64,000 nt of DNA, taken from the NCBI RefSeq assembly GCF_965363235.1, contig NC_134843.1:3100001-3164000 (forward strand), in the 5' to 3' direction. This stretch comes from Mytilus galloprovincialis (lineage: Eukaryota; Mollusca; Bivalvia; Mytilida; Mytilidae). Below, piece by piece: positions 1-10,559 of this stretch (within the stretch, counting starts at the first letter, position 1; each line of letters starts with the position of its first letter). Position numbers and translations under genes: made by a program. The notes below the pieces were generated by a model, which was not told where the DNA came from, searched no databases, and worked only from the letters and a program-made list of their open reading frames with translations.

Positions 1-1674
1 AACTGTCCAAAATGCAATAGAAAACTCTTATCTAGGGGAGTATTTTGTATCAAAGGAAACCACTGGATCCACTATGCTTGTGAGAAACTAAAAAAAGAAG
101 AAATAGAAAAACTTGAATGCGACAAAAATAACATCCAGTACATCTGTACTATATGTAGTAAAGCTGACTCTATCTCATCAGAGATTACGGACATGCAACA
201 ACATCTCCCAAGGAATAGAAAAAATGGAAACAACCAAAGCACTGATCAAATCCAACAACAAAAGAGATGCATGCCAGTTGTTGTCCCGGAGATATATTCA
301 ACTGATGCTTGTGGAGTAACTGGTGCAATGGCAATTCTTAATGAAGAATCAACTATCAGAAATCAACTAGATGATAAAGCTCCTCCAATCGAACAACACT
401 CTCCAATAGCAGCAAAAACAACTCTAGCAGCTCCGATCTCTAATATCAGAAATAAAACAGATATATCAAGCTCTCAACCAGATAAAGAATTGCGACAAAA
501 AGAAAATAAGCTTCGTAAAATGGAAGAAGAGCTGAAAAAGGAGAAGGTCATAATTAATGATGCTATAAAAGATCAATCGCATCTCAAATCTTATTCCCTA
601 AATCTAGAGGCAAAAGTTAAAGAACTTGAAAATTCCAATCGTATTTTACGAATGAAGATTGTAGGAACACAACCACTAGATGTAAGCAGTTCAACAACCG
701 GACAAAAACCATCAAATACACAAGACAATGGTCCATCATCATGTGCTAATGGACATACATCCAATTTTGCTAATGGGCATGCATCCAACTTTAATACACA
801 TATCTCAACTTTAGAGAACAATATTATTAACGATCGTATAACTCACATAGAGAATACCCGTCAATTATACAGACAGATGCATGACATGGAACTTCAATCA
901 ATTCAGCAAAGACTCAAAAACTTAGAAGCATCTCTACAGCAACAATCCTTTAGACCAGAATATCAACCATGTCACTTTAATCCATTTTCAATGCAGCATC
1001 CTACATCTCTTGGTTCTACATACATGACAAGAATGCCAGGTCATCTTCCTCATCATAGACCTATGCATCCATATTGGCCAGGTTCACCGCAATTGGTGCC
1101 AACTCATCAACCTTATCTACACAGGCCACTCCAATCACAAATACCACCACATGTATGGAATATACCACCTCCGAATTATCAGTACAGACAACAAACAACT
1201 GATACTTCAAACAAACAGCACTCAACGCATCAAAACTTGCAAGGTGCAAATTTACAATATGGACAAGAGAGTGTCAAAAACATCGACAGTAGTACTCAAC
1301 ACAAATTAGATCATTCTGCACCATCCAGTCATATCATGAATCAAGAAACTTCTATCCAAACTAAACCCTATACAGAGAAAACATCATCAAGCCTAGATAA
1401 GGATGTCATCATAACTTTAAATAAGATAGAACAGGAAAAGACTATATCAGAAGCTCAGTTACCGCAAATTCTCCAAACAGATTCTAAAAAAGAGTCTTAT
1501 ATCTTGGTCCCTGACCTTCCTAAACCTATCTGCATTATTGATGACTCTGATATGGAAGAGGTACAACCTCAAGGAGAAGCTACTAGGTCCGATACCCATT
1601 TACTGGATAATATTACTGATACCAAGTCGAATTGTTTTTTAGAACTTTGCCAGAAACCTCCGATGATCCCATAG
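1..1674 (+). CDS. LINE ORF1: PHD-finger and coiled-coil protein (5' partial)
   Basis: The frame is already open at base 1, so the true start lies outside the window; an internal ATG at 193 is not the real start. The first ~60 codons form a C4HC3 (PHD/zinc-ribbon-like) finger: CPKC, a later Cys, HWIHYAC, then CTIC. A Lys/Glu-rich heptad region at about 481-660 predicts a coiled coil, and a long Gln/Pro/His-rich low-complexity stretch follows (roughly 850-1260). ORF1 proteins of LINEs bind element RNA and form the RNP; PHD-like fingers in ORF1 are known from some LINE clades and could bind histone tails or RNA. It overlaps ORF2 by 55 bases of open frame. The stop is TAG at 1672-1674. The function of the finger here is inferred from its pattern only. 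Confidence 0.88.
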   Translation, partial: NCPKCNRKLLSRGVFCIKGNHWIHYACEKLKKEEIEKLECDKNNIQYICTICSKADSISSEITDMQQHLPRNRKNGNNQSTDQIQQQKRCMPVVVPEIYSTDACGVTGAMAILNEESTIRNQLDDKAPPIEQHSPIAAKTTLAAPISNIRNKTDISSSQPDKELRQKENKLRKMEEELKKEKVIINDAIKDQSHLKSYSLNLEAKVKELENSNRILRMKIVGTQPLDVSSSTTGQKPSNTQDNGPSSCANGHTSNFANGHASNFNTHISTLENNIINDRITHIENTRQLYRQMHDMELQSIQQRLKNLEASLQQQSFRPEYQPCHFNPFSMQHPTSLGSTYMTRMPGHLPHHRPMHPYWPGSPQLVPTHQPYLHRPLQSQIPPHVWNIPPPNYQYRQQTTDTSNKQHSTHQNLQGANLQYGQESVKNIDSSTQHKLDHSAPSSHIMNQETSIQTKPYTEKTSSSLDKDVIITLNKIEQEKTISEAQLPQILQTDSKKESYILVPDLPKPICIIDDSDMEEVQPQGEATRSDTHLLDNITDTKSNCFLELCQKPPMIP

Positions 1675-4600
1675 CAAATGAACATTCTGCGCTTCTAAGA
1701 ATAGCTACGTTCAACTGTAAAAATGTATATAACTCTCAAGCGTGTATAAAGAATATTTTAGATTTTAGTGATTTTATATGTATCCAAGAACATTGGCTGT
1801 TTAAATTTGAACAAGAAAATATTGGTGACCTGTTTAGCAAAACTTCATGGACATGCAAATCCGTTGATGAAAACAATCCAATACCACCAACACAAAGACC
1901 AAGAGGATATGGCGGTGTAGCTATTCTCTGGAAGCAAAGTATGGATCATCTCGTAGAACAAATTGAGGATGGATCAGAAAGAATCATATGTATTAAACTG
2001 AAAGTTAAACCAAAACCAATTTTACTGATATGTGCTTATATGCCCTGTAATGGATCAAAACAAGCAAACACCCATTTCAAAGAATGTTTAGATCAACTTC
2101 ATGAGATAATTACCAAATACTCAGATACATGTACTCCAGTTTTATGTGGAGACTGGAACTGTGATTTGATGAAATCCTCAAAGAAACCGGCAAGATCAAT
2201 CTGGATGGAAGAATTTATCAACTCTAAAAAACTTGCATTTAAACCTACTCCTCTAACATTCATCCATCCGAATGGCAATGAGTCATCTACAATTGATTAT
2301 ATCTTTGTGCATAGCAACTTGGCCGACAAAGTCAACAACACCATTAGGCTAGACATGTTACCAAACAATACCTCCGACCATTATCCTTTATTAACAGAAA
2401 TTGAAATAGAAATGGATTCGGGGAAAGAAAAAGATCAAAATTTTACTTCAAACAAAATTAAATGGGATAAAATTGATTTACTTCAATATCAAGAATGTTT
2501 AACCAAAAGCCTCCAAGAGAATATAATTGATTTCGAAAATGATCCAACTGCAATAACTAAACTAATGGATACCATCATAGCTACTCAAGAAAGTATTGTA
2601 CCAACATCAAAAAAGTCATCACAACGTAGCAAACATATATGGAATGATGAGATTGAAAATTCCTTAAAAACGAACAAAAAAGCACTCTATGAATGGAAAA
2701 TGGAGGGAAAACCACAGATTGGTGAAACTATGCAAGTCAGAAAAAGAACCAAGAAACAACTGCGAAAAGCCAGAAGACAAGAAATTGCACGACAAAGGGA
2801 TGAATCATTACAGACAATTATGAATGCAAAACAAAGAGACAGTAAAATCTTCCACAAACTAGTTAATGCGCAGAGGAAGTCGAAAAGAAATGGCATATCA
2901 GATCTATGCGTAGAAGATAAAACGTATTCTACAAGAGAAGAGATACTCCAAGGCTGGAATGAGCATTTTAGCAAGCTTGCAACACCGGAAACTACTGATC
3001 TCAAATCTGATACCAACAAGAAATTTGATATTGATATCATTGAAGAAATTTGCAAAGAAAATGCGGAACCTCTAGTCTTTACATCAGAAGAAGTTGACAA
3101 AGCTATAAACCAGCTTAACACCAACAAAGCGCCAGATATATATGGCATAACAGCAGAACACATTAGATATGGTGGTGATGCTTTACTACAAGGAGTTACA
3201 GCAATTATTAACAACATCTGCAAGGAAGCCTCAGTTCCAGATTGCCTAAAACATGGAATACTAACCCCAATCTTCAAAAATAAAGGGTTGCCAACAGATG
3301 CAAAAAATTACCGAGGTATCACTGTACTTCCAATTATCGGGAAAATACTAGAAATACTCCTCAGACAGCTGATCAGAGACATTATTGATATTCTTCAAAA
3401 TCGTCTACAAAGAGGCTTTACTCCCGGAGTTTCTCCACTATACAGTGCTCTCATACTATTAGAATCAATTGCAGAATCCATGGACCAAAAACTACCTATT
3501 TTTGTTGCTCTACTGGATGCTAAGGCTGCTTTCGATGTCGTCAACCATGATAGCCTGCATCGTAAACTCTTCTTATCAGGAGTAGGTGGAACACTCTGGC
3601 TCTTAATACGCCAACTTAGTACTTATGCCATAACCTCCATCAAATGGAATGGTTTAATATCAAATCCATTCCCTGTTCACCAAGGAGTACGACAAGGTGG
3701 AATTCTCAGTACCGAACTCTACAAAGTTTATATAAACGACATTCTAGACCAACTGGAAAATAGCGGTCTGGGTTCCTACATTGGGAATATATATTGTGGT
3801 TCGCCAACCTGCGCTGATGATGTCGCCCTGTTTGCAAATTCACCTTCAGATCTCCAGTCAATGATAAGTACAGTTGAAAACTACAGTATTCAGGAAAAAT
3901 ATAAACTCCAACCCACCAAGAGTCTCGTACTGAAAAATGTGCCCTCCACACGAAATACAGACTTTGAATTTGAGATCAATAATACAGCTATGCTTCAGCC
4001 AAGCTCGGCTCTTCATATAGGAATCAAACACAGCTCTGACTTAAAGAAAACAATCAATATTCATATTGAAGGAAATATATCTAAAGCCAGACGGACAATG
4101 TATAGCCTAATGGGTGCTGGTCTTCACGGAAAGAATGGTCTCAACCCAATTACTTGTCTACATATCTTTCAAATATATATCCTACCTGTCCTTATTTATG
4201 GACTAGATATATTACTTCCAGACAAAAAACACATAGAGCCATTAGAAGTATTCTATAGGAAAGCAATGAAACAAATCCTATCACTGCCAAATAATACTGC
4301 AGATGCAGCTGTCTATACTATGACAGGAGTAATTCCAATACAAGGAACAATACATAAAGCTGTCATAAATATCTATAACAAAATATGTGGAATGGAATCC
4401 TCAATAGAAAAGGAACTAGCTGAACGACAACTACTTATGTCTGGTTTCAACTCTCAAAGCTGGTTCTCAAAAGCAAGATGCATTCTAGCCCAATATAATC
4501 TACCTTCAGCTCATGATCTAATGCTCAATCCGATCAACACAAATCGATGGAAAACACAAGTAAAAAAAGCAGTTGACAGTGTCTGGCATGATCAATTGAG

Positions 4601-5144
4601 AACAAAAGTATCCCTATATAGTTCTCTCAATTATCTATCCACTAACAATATACTCTGGCGAAACACTCATCCTTGTCTTGCAAGTGTAGGCACATCATCT
4701 CAGGATATAAGTCGTCTTCAAACAAAACTAAAGCTTCTTACAGGCACCTACTATCTTCAAAGCAACAAAGCTTCATTTAATCAAAATAGCGTAGATCCAA
4801 CCTGCTTACTATGCAAAGAATCCGCAGAAACGGTAGATCACTTCCTTCTGGAATGTAAGACTCTGCATGATATCCGCATACCATACCTGCATGAACTTGA
4901 AAGCTTTCTTTGTAGCTTTAGAAACTGTACCAAATGCTTTAATCTTACTAACGTTGTAATAGACGCACAGCTCATTTTAGATCCGAGTCACTTATTATGT
5001 GCTTGTGGTTGCAGATGCAAATGCACTGACAATTGTTTTATGGTAGAATACATATCCAGAAAATTATGCTATGCGTTACATGCCAAGAGAAACGAACTCT
5101 TAAAGACCTTACCGTCTAGCAAGAGCAAGAGTCAAAGACTGTAG
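1620..5144 (+). CDS. LINE ORF2: endonuclease / reverse transcriptase polyprotein
   Basis: This is the replication enzyme for target-primed reverse transcription. Counting from TTG at 1632, the endonuclease/exonuclease/phosphatase domain spans about residues 24-255, with the ordered motifs TFNCKN, IQEHW, GDWN, IDYI and SDHYP. The reverse transcriptase lies about 480-800, with NYRGITVLP, DAKAAFD, VRQGG and the catalytic ADD at about residue 728 (near 3813-3821). A C-terminal knuckle CLLC-x9-H-x4-C follows, and a second Cys-rich stretch sits near the end. The frame is open only from 1620 (a TGA lies at 1617-1619) and has no ATG before the endonuclease starts. It is in -1 frame relative to ORF1, so expression by frameshift or reinitiation is expected. 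No internal stop is present. Confidence 0.95.
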   Translation, partial: YQVELFFRTLPETSDDPIANEHSALLRIATFNCKNVYNSQACIKNILDFSDFICIQEHWLFKFEQENIGDLFSKTSWTCKSVDENNPIPPTQRPRGYGGVAILWKQSMDHLVEQIEDGSERIICIKLKVKPKPILLICAYMPCNGSKQANTHFKECLDQLHEIITKYSDTCTPVLCGDWNCDLMKSSKKPARSIWMEEFINSKKLAFKPTPLTFIHPNGNESSTIDYIFVHSNLADKVNNTIRLDMLPNNTSDHYPLLTEIEIEMDSGKEKDQNFTSNKIKWDKIDLLQYQECLTKSLQENIIDFENDPTAITKLMDTIIATQESIVPTSKKSSQRSKHIWNDEIENSLKTNKKALYEWKMEGKPQIGETMQVRKRTKKQLRKARRQEIARQRDESLQTIMNAKQRDSKIFHKLVNAQRKSKRNGISDLCVEDKTYSTREEILQGWNEHFSKLATPETTDLKSDTNKKFDIDIIEEICKENAEPLVFTSEEVDKAINQLNTNKAPDIYGITAEHIRYGGDALLQGVTAIINNICKEASVPDCLKHGILTPIFKNKGLPTDAKNYRGITVLPIIGKILEILLRQLIRDIIDILQNRLQRGFTPGVSPLYSALILLESIAESMDQKLPIFVALLDAKAAFDVVNHDSLHRKLFLSGVGGTLWLLIRQLSTYAITSIKWNGLISNPFPVHQGVRQGGILSTELYKVYINDILDQLENSGLGSYIGNIYCGSPTCADDVALFANSPSDLQSMISTVENYSIQEKYKLQPTKSLVLKNVPSTRNTDFEFEINNTAMLQPSSALHIGIKHSSDLKKTINIHIEGNISKARRTMYSLMGAGLHGKNGLNPITCLHIFQIYILPVLIYGLDILLPDKKHIEPLEVFYRKAMKQILSLPNNTADAAVYTMTGVIPIQGTIHKAVINIYNKICGMESSIEKELAERQLLMSGFNSQSWFSKARCILAQYNLPSAHDLMLNPINTNRWKTQVKKAVDSVWHDQLRTKVSLYSSLNYLSTNNILWRNTHPCLASVGTSSQDISRLQTKLKLLTGTYYLQSNKASFNQNSVDPTCLLCKESAETVDHFLLECKTLHDIRIPYLHELESFLCSFRNCTKCFNLTNVVIDAQLILDPSHLLCACGCRCKCTDNCFMVEYISRKLCYALHAKRNELLKTLPSSKSKSQRL
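1635..1641 (+). promoter_or_regulatory. Putative -1 ribosomal frameshift site T TTT TTA
   Basis: Within the ORF1/ORF2 overlap, ORF1 reads TGT TTT TTA GAA, giving the heptamer T TTT TTA in the canonical X XXY YYZ register. This is the same heptamer used by HIV-1. Slipping back one base moves the ribosome exactly into ORF2. It sits 15 bases after the last ORF2-frame stop and before the ORF1 stop. A downstream stimulatory structure is not obvious; CAGAA at 1651-1655 could pair weakly with TTCTG at 1685-1689. Confidence 0.6.
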
Positions 5145-5276
5145 CCAACGTACACCCCACGGGGCGTACATTTATATTTATATTTTTATTTTTTCAAACT
5201 AAGTGTGTATAGACATATATATTCATTGTGAAGTGCTCCTTTGAAGGAGGGATTTCCTAATACAGATACAGATACT

Positions 5277-6911
5277 GCTTCACGTAAAAAAAAATGTATA
5301 GAATTGAATTCGACTACAGTTCAGCATAAAAAAACGTGAATATGCAAAAGTCTGATAATATGTTAATGAAAAAGTGTGTATAAATTTTCGTAAACGAAGT
5401 TACCTGTATACTTCACCAAGAACTACATTTGAGCGCAAAGATCGTATGTGTGATTCGGCTTATGTAACAATCGTCAATCGGAACTACTCGGCTATTCACT
5501 TCGTGCAACCAGAAAGGCCGAGTAGTTCCGATTGGTAACAAAGTACAACATGATTAATGGAATTTTTTGCGTTGCTATTAAATCATTGAAACCACGTGAT
5601 TGAGGCCATCTATTTTTATTGCGGGTTCCACATATCTAAATCGGAATTATAGAAAAAATGGAATTTTGTGAGCAGAATCAAAACAGAAATGATGAACACT
5701 GCAACATTTCCATCAAAATAAAAATAGGATGGAGGATCTGTGTATTCACATTATTTGTAAAACTCTCCTTCTTCCTGTGAAGCGTGTGCTTTACATCGAG
5801 GCTTATTATGCTAAGCATCGACGCCACAGTATTTCAACCAATCAGACAATGTTTATTTGGGGCATTCTATCTAATTTTACTCAGATTTTGGAATATTTTA
5901 ATCGAAATTATAGAAAAATGGAACATTGTTAGTACATATAAAATAGAAAAAGATGAATACTTTTAGCTGGAGATAATTTGGATGGGGGTTCTGTGTATTC
6001 ACATTATTTGCACAACTCTCCTTACTGATGCCATATTTTGGAATTTCCGTGACCTAAATGGTTCGCGAAAATTAATATTTTTATATATAGTATAGTAATT
6101 ACATATTTGGTGAATCCTCTGTAATGTTTTATTGATAAAAATCTATATAACATAAAGACAAATATACAACTTGTATCAGGGTTTATATTCGAGGACAACG
6201 AAAATTTACGACAGCTTGAAGGGGTCATAAAATGGTATCTTTTCCCTGAGGCTTTATAGTGATTTTCTACTAAATTTAAATATTGAACCGACGGCTAGCA
6301 GTCGGTTGGATATTGAATATCAATTATCGAATGTCAAATAATGGACAGACCGCTTACATACATATTTAAAACGGAATGAAATGCTTTAGAAATTAGCAGA
6401 AACCGTGAAATTGTCGATTTCTGCTGTTAGATTGCATTTAACTAAGATTTAGCGATTTTTGGAACGTTTGAGTCTCACGCAGTTTTTTTGGTTTTTAGAC
6501 ATATTGTCAAAATTGGCTGCTGGAAAAAAGTGGCTGCTATCTTGATTGGCCGATAAAAGTGGCTGCCAGCTTGAGTCTGGTGATGATAGTGAGTGATGCA
6601 GCGCACTTAAGAACATCAATTAAATAATGTTTTGCTTATATTTTCAGATATACATGATGAGTACTAGTAATCCTTATAGTTGTACAAGTTGTGTATGTAA
6701 ATGTGTGTATATAAGTATTCTTACCTCTACTAAGGCAATAGGAAAACAAACTCATGGACCATTCAAGTACACCGTAACTTTTCAATTGATTCTTTTTGAC
6801 TTGAATTCCAAGCCATGAGATTTGTTTGATTATTGGTGAAATAAGACGCAAACTGGGTGTAAAAAACTATTGTTTTGATTTTCTGTGTCAAACGTTTATA
6901 AATATAAAAAA
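5277..6911. other. Intergenic stretch with a hairpin and a diverged duplication
   Basis: No gene is seen. 5475-5534 is a perfect hairpin with 18-bp arms (CAATCGGAACTACTCGGC and its complement) and a 24-base loop. 5640-5770 and 5890-6025 are diverged direct copies that share GTGTATTCACATTATTTG. The rest is AT-rich with no recognisable coding potential. Confidence 0.6.
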
Positions 6912-7051
6912 GAAGATTTGGTGTAATTGCCAATGAGACAACTCTAAACAAGAGAACAAATTAAATGACACAGAAATGAACAACTATAGGTCACCGTACG
7001 GCCTTCAACAATGAGCAAAGCCCATACCGCATAGTCAGCTATAAAAGGCCT
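6912..7051 (+). repeat. Mytilid interspersed repeat, family A
   Basis: A ~140-bp sequence with the blocks GCCAATGAGACAACTC, CAACTATAGGTCACCGTACG and GAGCAAAGCCCATACCGCAT. The same sequence recurs at 28876-29011 (+) and 50815-50993 (-), with fragments near 15985, 23695-23793, 25366-25412 and 35730. The class is unknown; no ORF or clear TIR is visible. I recognise the family as abundant in mussel sequences. Confidence 0.8.
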
Positions 7052-7993
7052 AGAAATAACTTTTGTTGCATGGTTGTATTTTTCATGAAAAGTTATTACC
7101 CCTATTTATGTTTTTAAGTGATAAAAATAACAATGTTCCACATGAATGTATGAATAAATATACCATAAAAATCACCTACGTGCCCCATTTTCCTAAAACA
7201 AACTAGAGAAACGTATATTAAATTTTCATGTTCATGCATTAACAATGCTTTTTATATGTAATAATCAGTAACATTTTATAAATGTTGATATTTCCTAGGA
7301 AATCGGTCATGAATGTGGATAAATTGCATGTTTCAATCTTACTTTTGCTTAAGATATCGATCATGAATATGACCAACGAATCGGACAGTATGAAAACATA
7401 CGGTGGCAACGAGGCGGACAGTACACTTTGAATAGAAAAGATTCAATTGTGACAATATAATAAAAAAAATGAACCAAACTTTTGTGTGTGTATGCGGAAT
7501 ATGATTATTCAACTATGTATCGATTAAAAATCTTGAAAATGTTTGAATTTTCGGAGTTTTGTTAAGATTTATGACTCGAAAAATCGCAAAATTTTGACCC
7601 CTCTTCATGATCAGGAGTTATTTTAAAAAGACGGTTGATGCTAAAAGCATAAAATAAGCTTTAAATGGTCAAAAATACATCATTGTAGTTATTCACTTAC
7701 CTTGAGCTGCTGAACAATCCATTATGGGACACTTTGTGTTGATATTCTATATTTTTTTGAAAAACAACGAGCCGATCGCCGTCGGACAGATCAGCAACTT
7801 CCGTTTTGTGTCACTGTCCGCTTGTACACTGTGTAAAAGCTCTACTTTGAGGTAGATTTTGCATAATCTTTTCTTCAAATAAGACTCCTCCCCAAATTTT
7901 TACTTGAATGAGCAACATGGCAGGTGCCACATGTGGAGCAGGTTATGAGTTTGAATATCCCTTTGGTATCCCTTCATTCTTTCAGGAAATATT
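7052..7993. other. Gene-free intergenic stretch
   Basis: No coding or RNA gene is recognised. CGGACAGT occurs at about 7400 and, in inverted form, near 7815, which may be the ends of a decayed small element; the support is weak. Confidence 0.4.
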
Positions 7994-7998
7994 ACAAT

Positions 7999-8043
<45 letters not shown>

Positions 8044-8045
8044 AC

Positions 8046-8098
<53 letters not shown>
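7994..8098. repeat. (AT)n microsatellite, two blocks
   Basis: Two long AT dinucleotide runs are separated and followed by GCAACTGTTT, so the pair itself looks like a duplicated unit. The short ORF across it is an artefact of the repeat. Confidence 0.95.
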
Positions 8099-8100
<2 letters not shown>

Positions 8101-8254
8101 ACTGTTTATATTATATAAACATTCACTGTCACAAAAAATATATGAAATCAATTTTAAACGTTATGGTTTGTTTTTTTTTCAAGGAACATCACTTTCATGT
8201 TTTTCATTCTAATAATTTAGTTAAAGTACTTTAGGGCATAGCCAACTGTATATG

Positions 8255-9350
8255 ATTTTAAGGTTGTATAGCTTTTGCCATCACTTGGTGGCTGTGCATG
8301 TTTGTCCCTCTGTCTGTCATCATGAACTATTTTTAAAATCTTCACTGAAACTACTGGGCCAAATGTTGCCAAACTAACCAGATTGTTATTTATCAATCTA
8401 GATTAAAAAAAAGTGTTTGCTTGAATTTGGTCCATCAATAACATGGCTGCTGGTGCCAAAATTAATTGATTGGTCATTGCTTAATGTCCAGTGGCAAATA
8501 TTTCATTTATTGTCAGGACATGAACAAATTAGCAATAAATACAATAGGTAGATGAAGAAATAGTGGTTTTTCAAAATCAGGTTCGTTAAACTTTGACTGC
8601 CAAATGAAAATTAGGATATTTTAGATAAGGACAGAATCTTGGCAATGCAATAGGTCACCCTCATAGAGTTGTAGCAAGGGTTCTTAAACTAGAACATAGA
8701 GATCAAATGCAGTGTTGTGTGTTTATCTTTCAAAACTTGAGCATTTACTGCAAAGCTGTCTCTGTAAATATGATCAACAGGTCCATGTTTATCTTCTGTG
8801 ACATTTTCAGAATAATTAAAAAAAAATATGGAGTTATTACCTATCAAACTGTCTTTTTTTGGATTTCAATGTTTTTGGATTTTATCTGATAGTTAGAGTA
8901 AAACTGACTTTTCAGATCTCTGAAACTGCAGAGCCAGTTGTTATTAAAACTGTAGCTGTGTGGTCCTCATGATATCTACTTTATTAAGACTTGTATCTGG
9001 AGATTTGATCCATCATCAAACATGGTCACTTGCTAAAAATAGTCGTTAGCTTATATATCGAAAATTCCAGCAGCTAGATCAAATGTGATATGGTTAAAAT
9101 TGTCAGCAGGCTAATGTCTATCTCCTTCAGAATTAAAAAAAATGCATTGAATGTCCCTGAATTGACTTTTTTTGTAAATTTCATAATTTTTGCCCATATC
9201 CCTTATCTCAAGAAACGAAAGCGGAAAGAGCAAATATGACAGGTTCAAATCAATCAGCAGGTCAGGGTCGTCTATCTCCTGATTAATTTTGAGAAAAAAG
9301 GCATAAAGGGAAAATCTGACAAAGTTTGGAATCAATAACAGAAAATTGGG
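8255..9350 (+). repeat. Old, diverged relative of repeat family D
   Basis: Phrases such as CATCACTTGG, TGAAACTACTG, AACATGGC and GATCAAATGCAGT occur in the same order as in the younger family-D copy at 30889-32266. No open frame is kept. The boundaries are approximate. Confidence 0.55.
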
Positions 9351-9659
9351 ACGACTAGTAGATATTGCCTATGAAATTTGTTTGTGTGTGCAAATTTTAC
9401 ATTTTCCTTTTTATTATAGATTTTTTTTTAATTTTCAGAAAAATTAGACGATTGTGTGAGTAGTCAAACATCACTTATGAATCAGTTTTAAATTCCTATG
9501 TTGATTGGGTTGAAATATGTTGACATATTACCGTTCATGGGCCCGAGGATGAAGTTATAAAGCAGCAAAATTCTGAAAGCTTCGGCAAGAACAACTTTTT
9601 GAAATTACAAGTGAACCTAGGGTAATAAGTTATGGAACTTTGAGAGAATGAAAGTCGTG

Positions 9660-10330
9660 ATGGTATGAAATAAGCAACACAGTAAAAAACGAATAGAAAG
9701 TTGGTGTTTCTAGATCTCTAGTAATATAAAGTTAAATCACAAAAATACTTCGAGGAAAATTCAAAACGGAAAGTCCCTAATCAAATGGCAAAATCAAAAG
9801 ATCATACACAATTGATAACAACTGTCATATTCCTGACTTGGTACAAGCATTTTCTTATGTAGAAAATGGTGGATTAAACCTGCTAGCTAAACCTCTCACT
9901 TGTATGACAGTCGCATCAAATTCCGTCATATCTTACAACGATGCGTGAACAAAACAAACAGACATAATAGGTAAAAATGTCATTAATACAGCAGTCAACA
10001 TTGTGCTATAATCATAATCACTGAAAAAAATACAAACATGTAACAAAGAAGCACAACATACCAACCATATTAGTAAAAATTAAAGACAAGAATACACAAC
10101 TTTATTACAAAACAACAACACAACGACGGAATGTACGTACAAGTACACATATGTAATGAAGAAACATAAAAAAGACATATATACAAAGCACATAGCAAAA
10201 ATGAAACTGAGACGAGCAACAGACAATTTTTGAAGTAACAACAAAGGGCATATAGACAAAGCACATTAGCTATAAATGAAAGACAAGAATACGAGAATAT
10301 CATAAACAATAATGATAGAAAGTACCACAG
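9660..10330 (-). repeat. Interspersed repeat, family I (inverted copy)
   Basis: The stretch around 9833-9900 (CCTGACTTGGTACAAGCATT and following) is the reverse complement, with divergence, of 12880-12990. The remainder is rich in ACAAAG and ACAACA blocks seen in complement at 13020-13330. No intact reading frame is seen. Confidence 0.55.
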
Positions 10331-10559
10331 TATCTTAAAAACAAGAAAAAGTATTAGTCCTGACTGACATTTTTAACCAAACTCATGTAATAGTATAATA
10401 GTCCTAGGCATTTCAAAATTCAAACTTCTTCTTAAAGCTTTGCAACTATAAATTAATGTGTGTTTGATCTCTATTCCAACAAGTCCTGATAGATATAATT
10501 ATTGGCCAGACAGAACGTAGCGTAGATGATACCGCTAAGTTGAATGCTGACACCTGTTG

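Larger units (their letters stand above)
1..5276 (+). mobile_element. Non-LTR retrotransposon (LINE), 5' end outside the window
   Basis: The element holds two long open frames: ORF1 with a zinc finger and coiled coil, and ORF2 with an APE-type endonuclease plus reverse transcriptase. The 3' UTR after the ORF2 stop carries two small hairpins, one at 5150-5169 (GTACACCCC paired with GGGGCGTAC) and one at 5236-5249 (CTCCTTTGAAGGAG). It ends in a short tail of about two TACAGA units near 5260-5276 instead of poly(A), as in several LINE clades. Both frames are uninterrupted for the length visible, so the copy looks young and possibly competent, but its 5' end lies left of the window. The clade is not certain. 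The endonuclease, RT and C-terminal CCHC-like knuckle fit the I/Jockey/CR1 side of the LINE tree. Confidence 0.93.

Noticed and set aside
7908-8234. 108-codon ORF with IYIYIY repeats
   Set aside because: It is made by the AT microsatellite.
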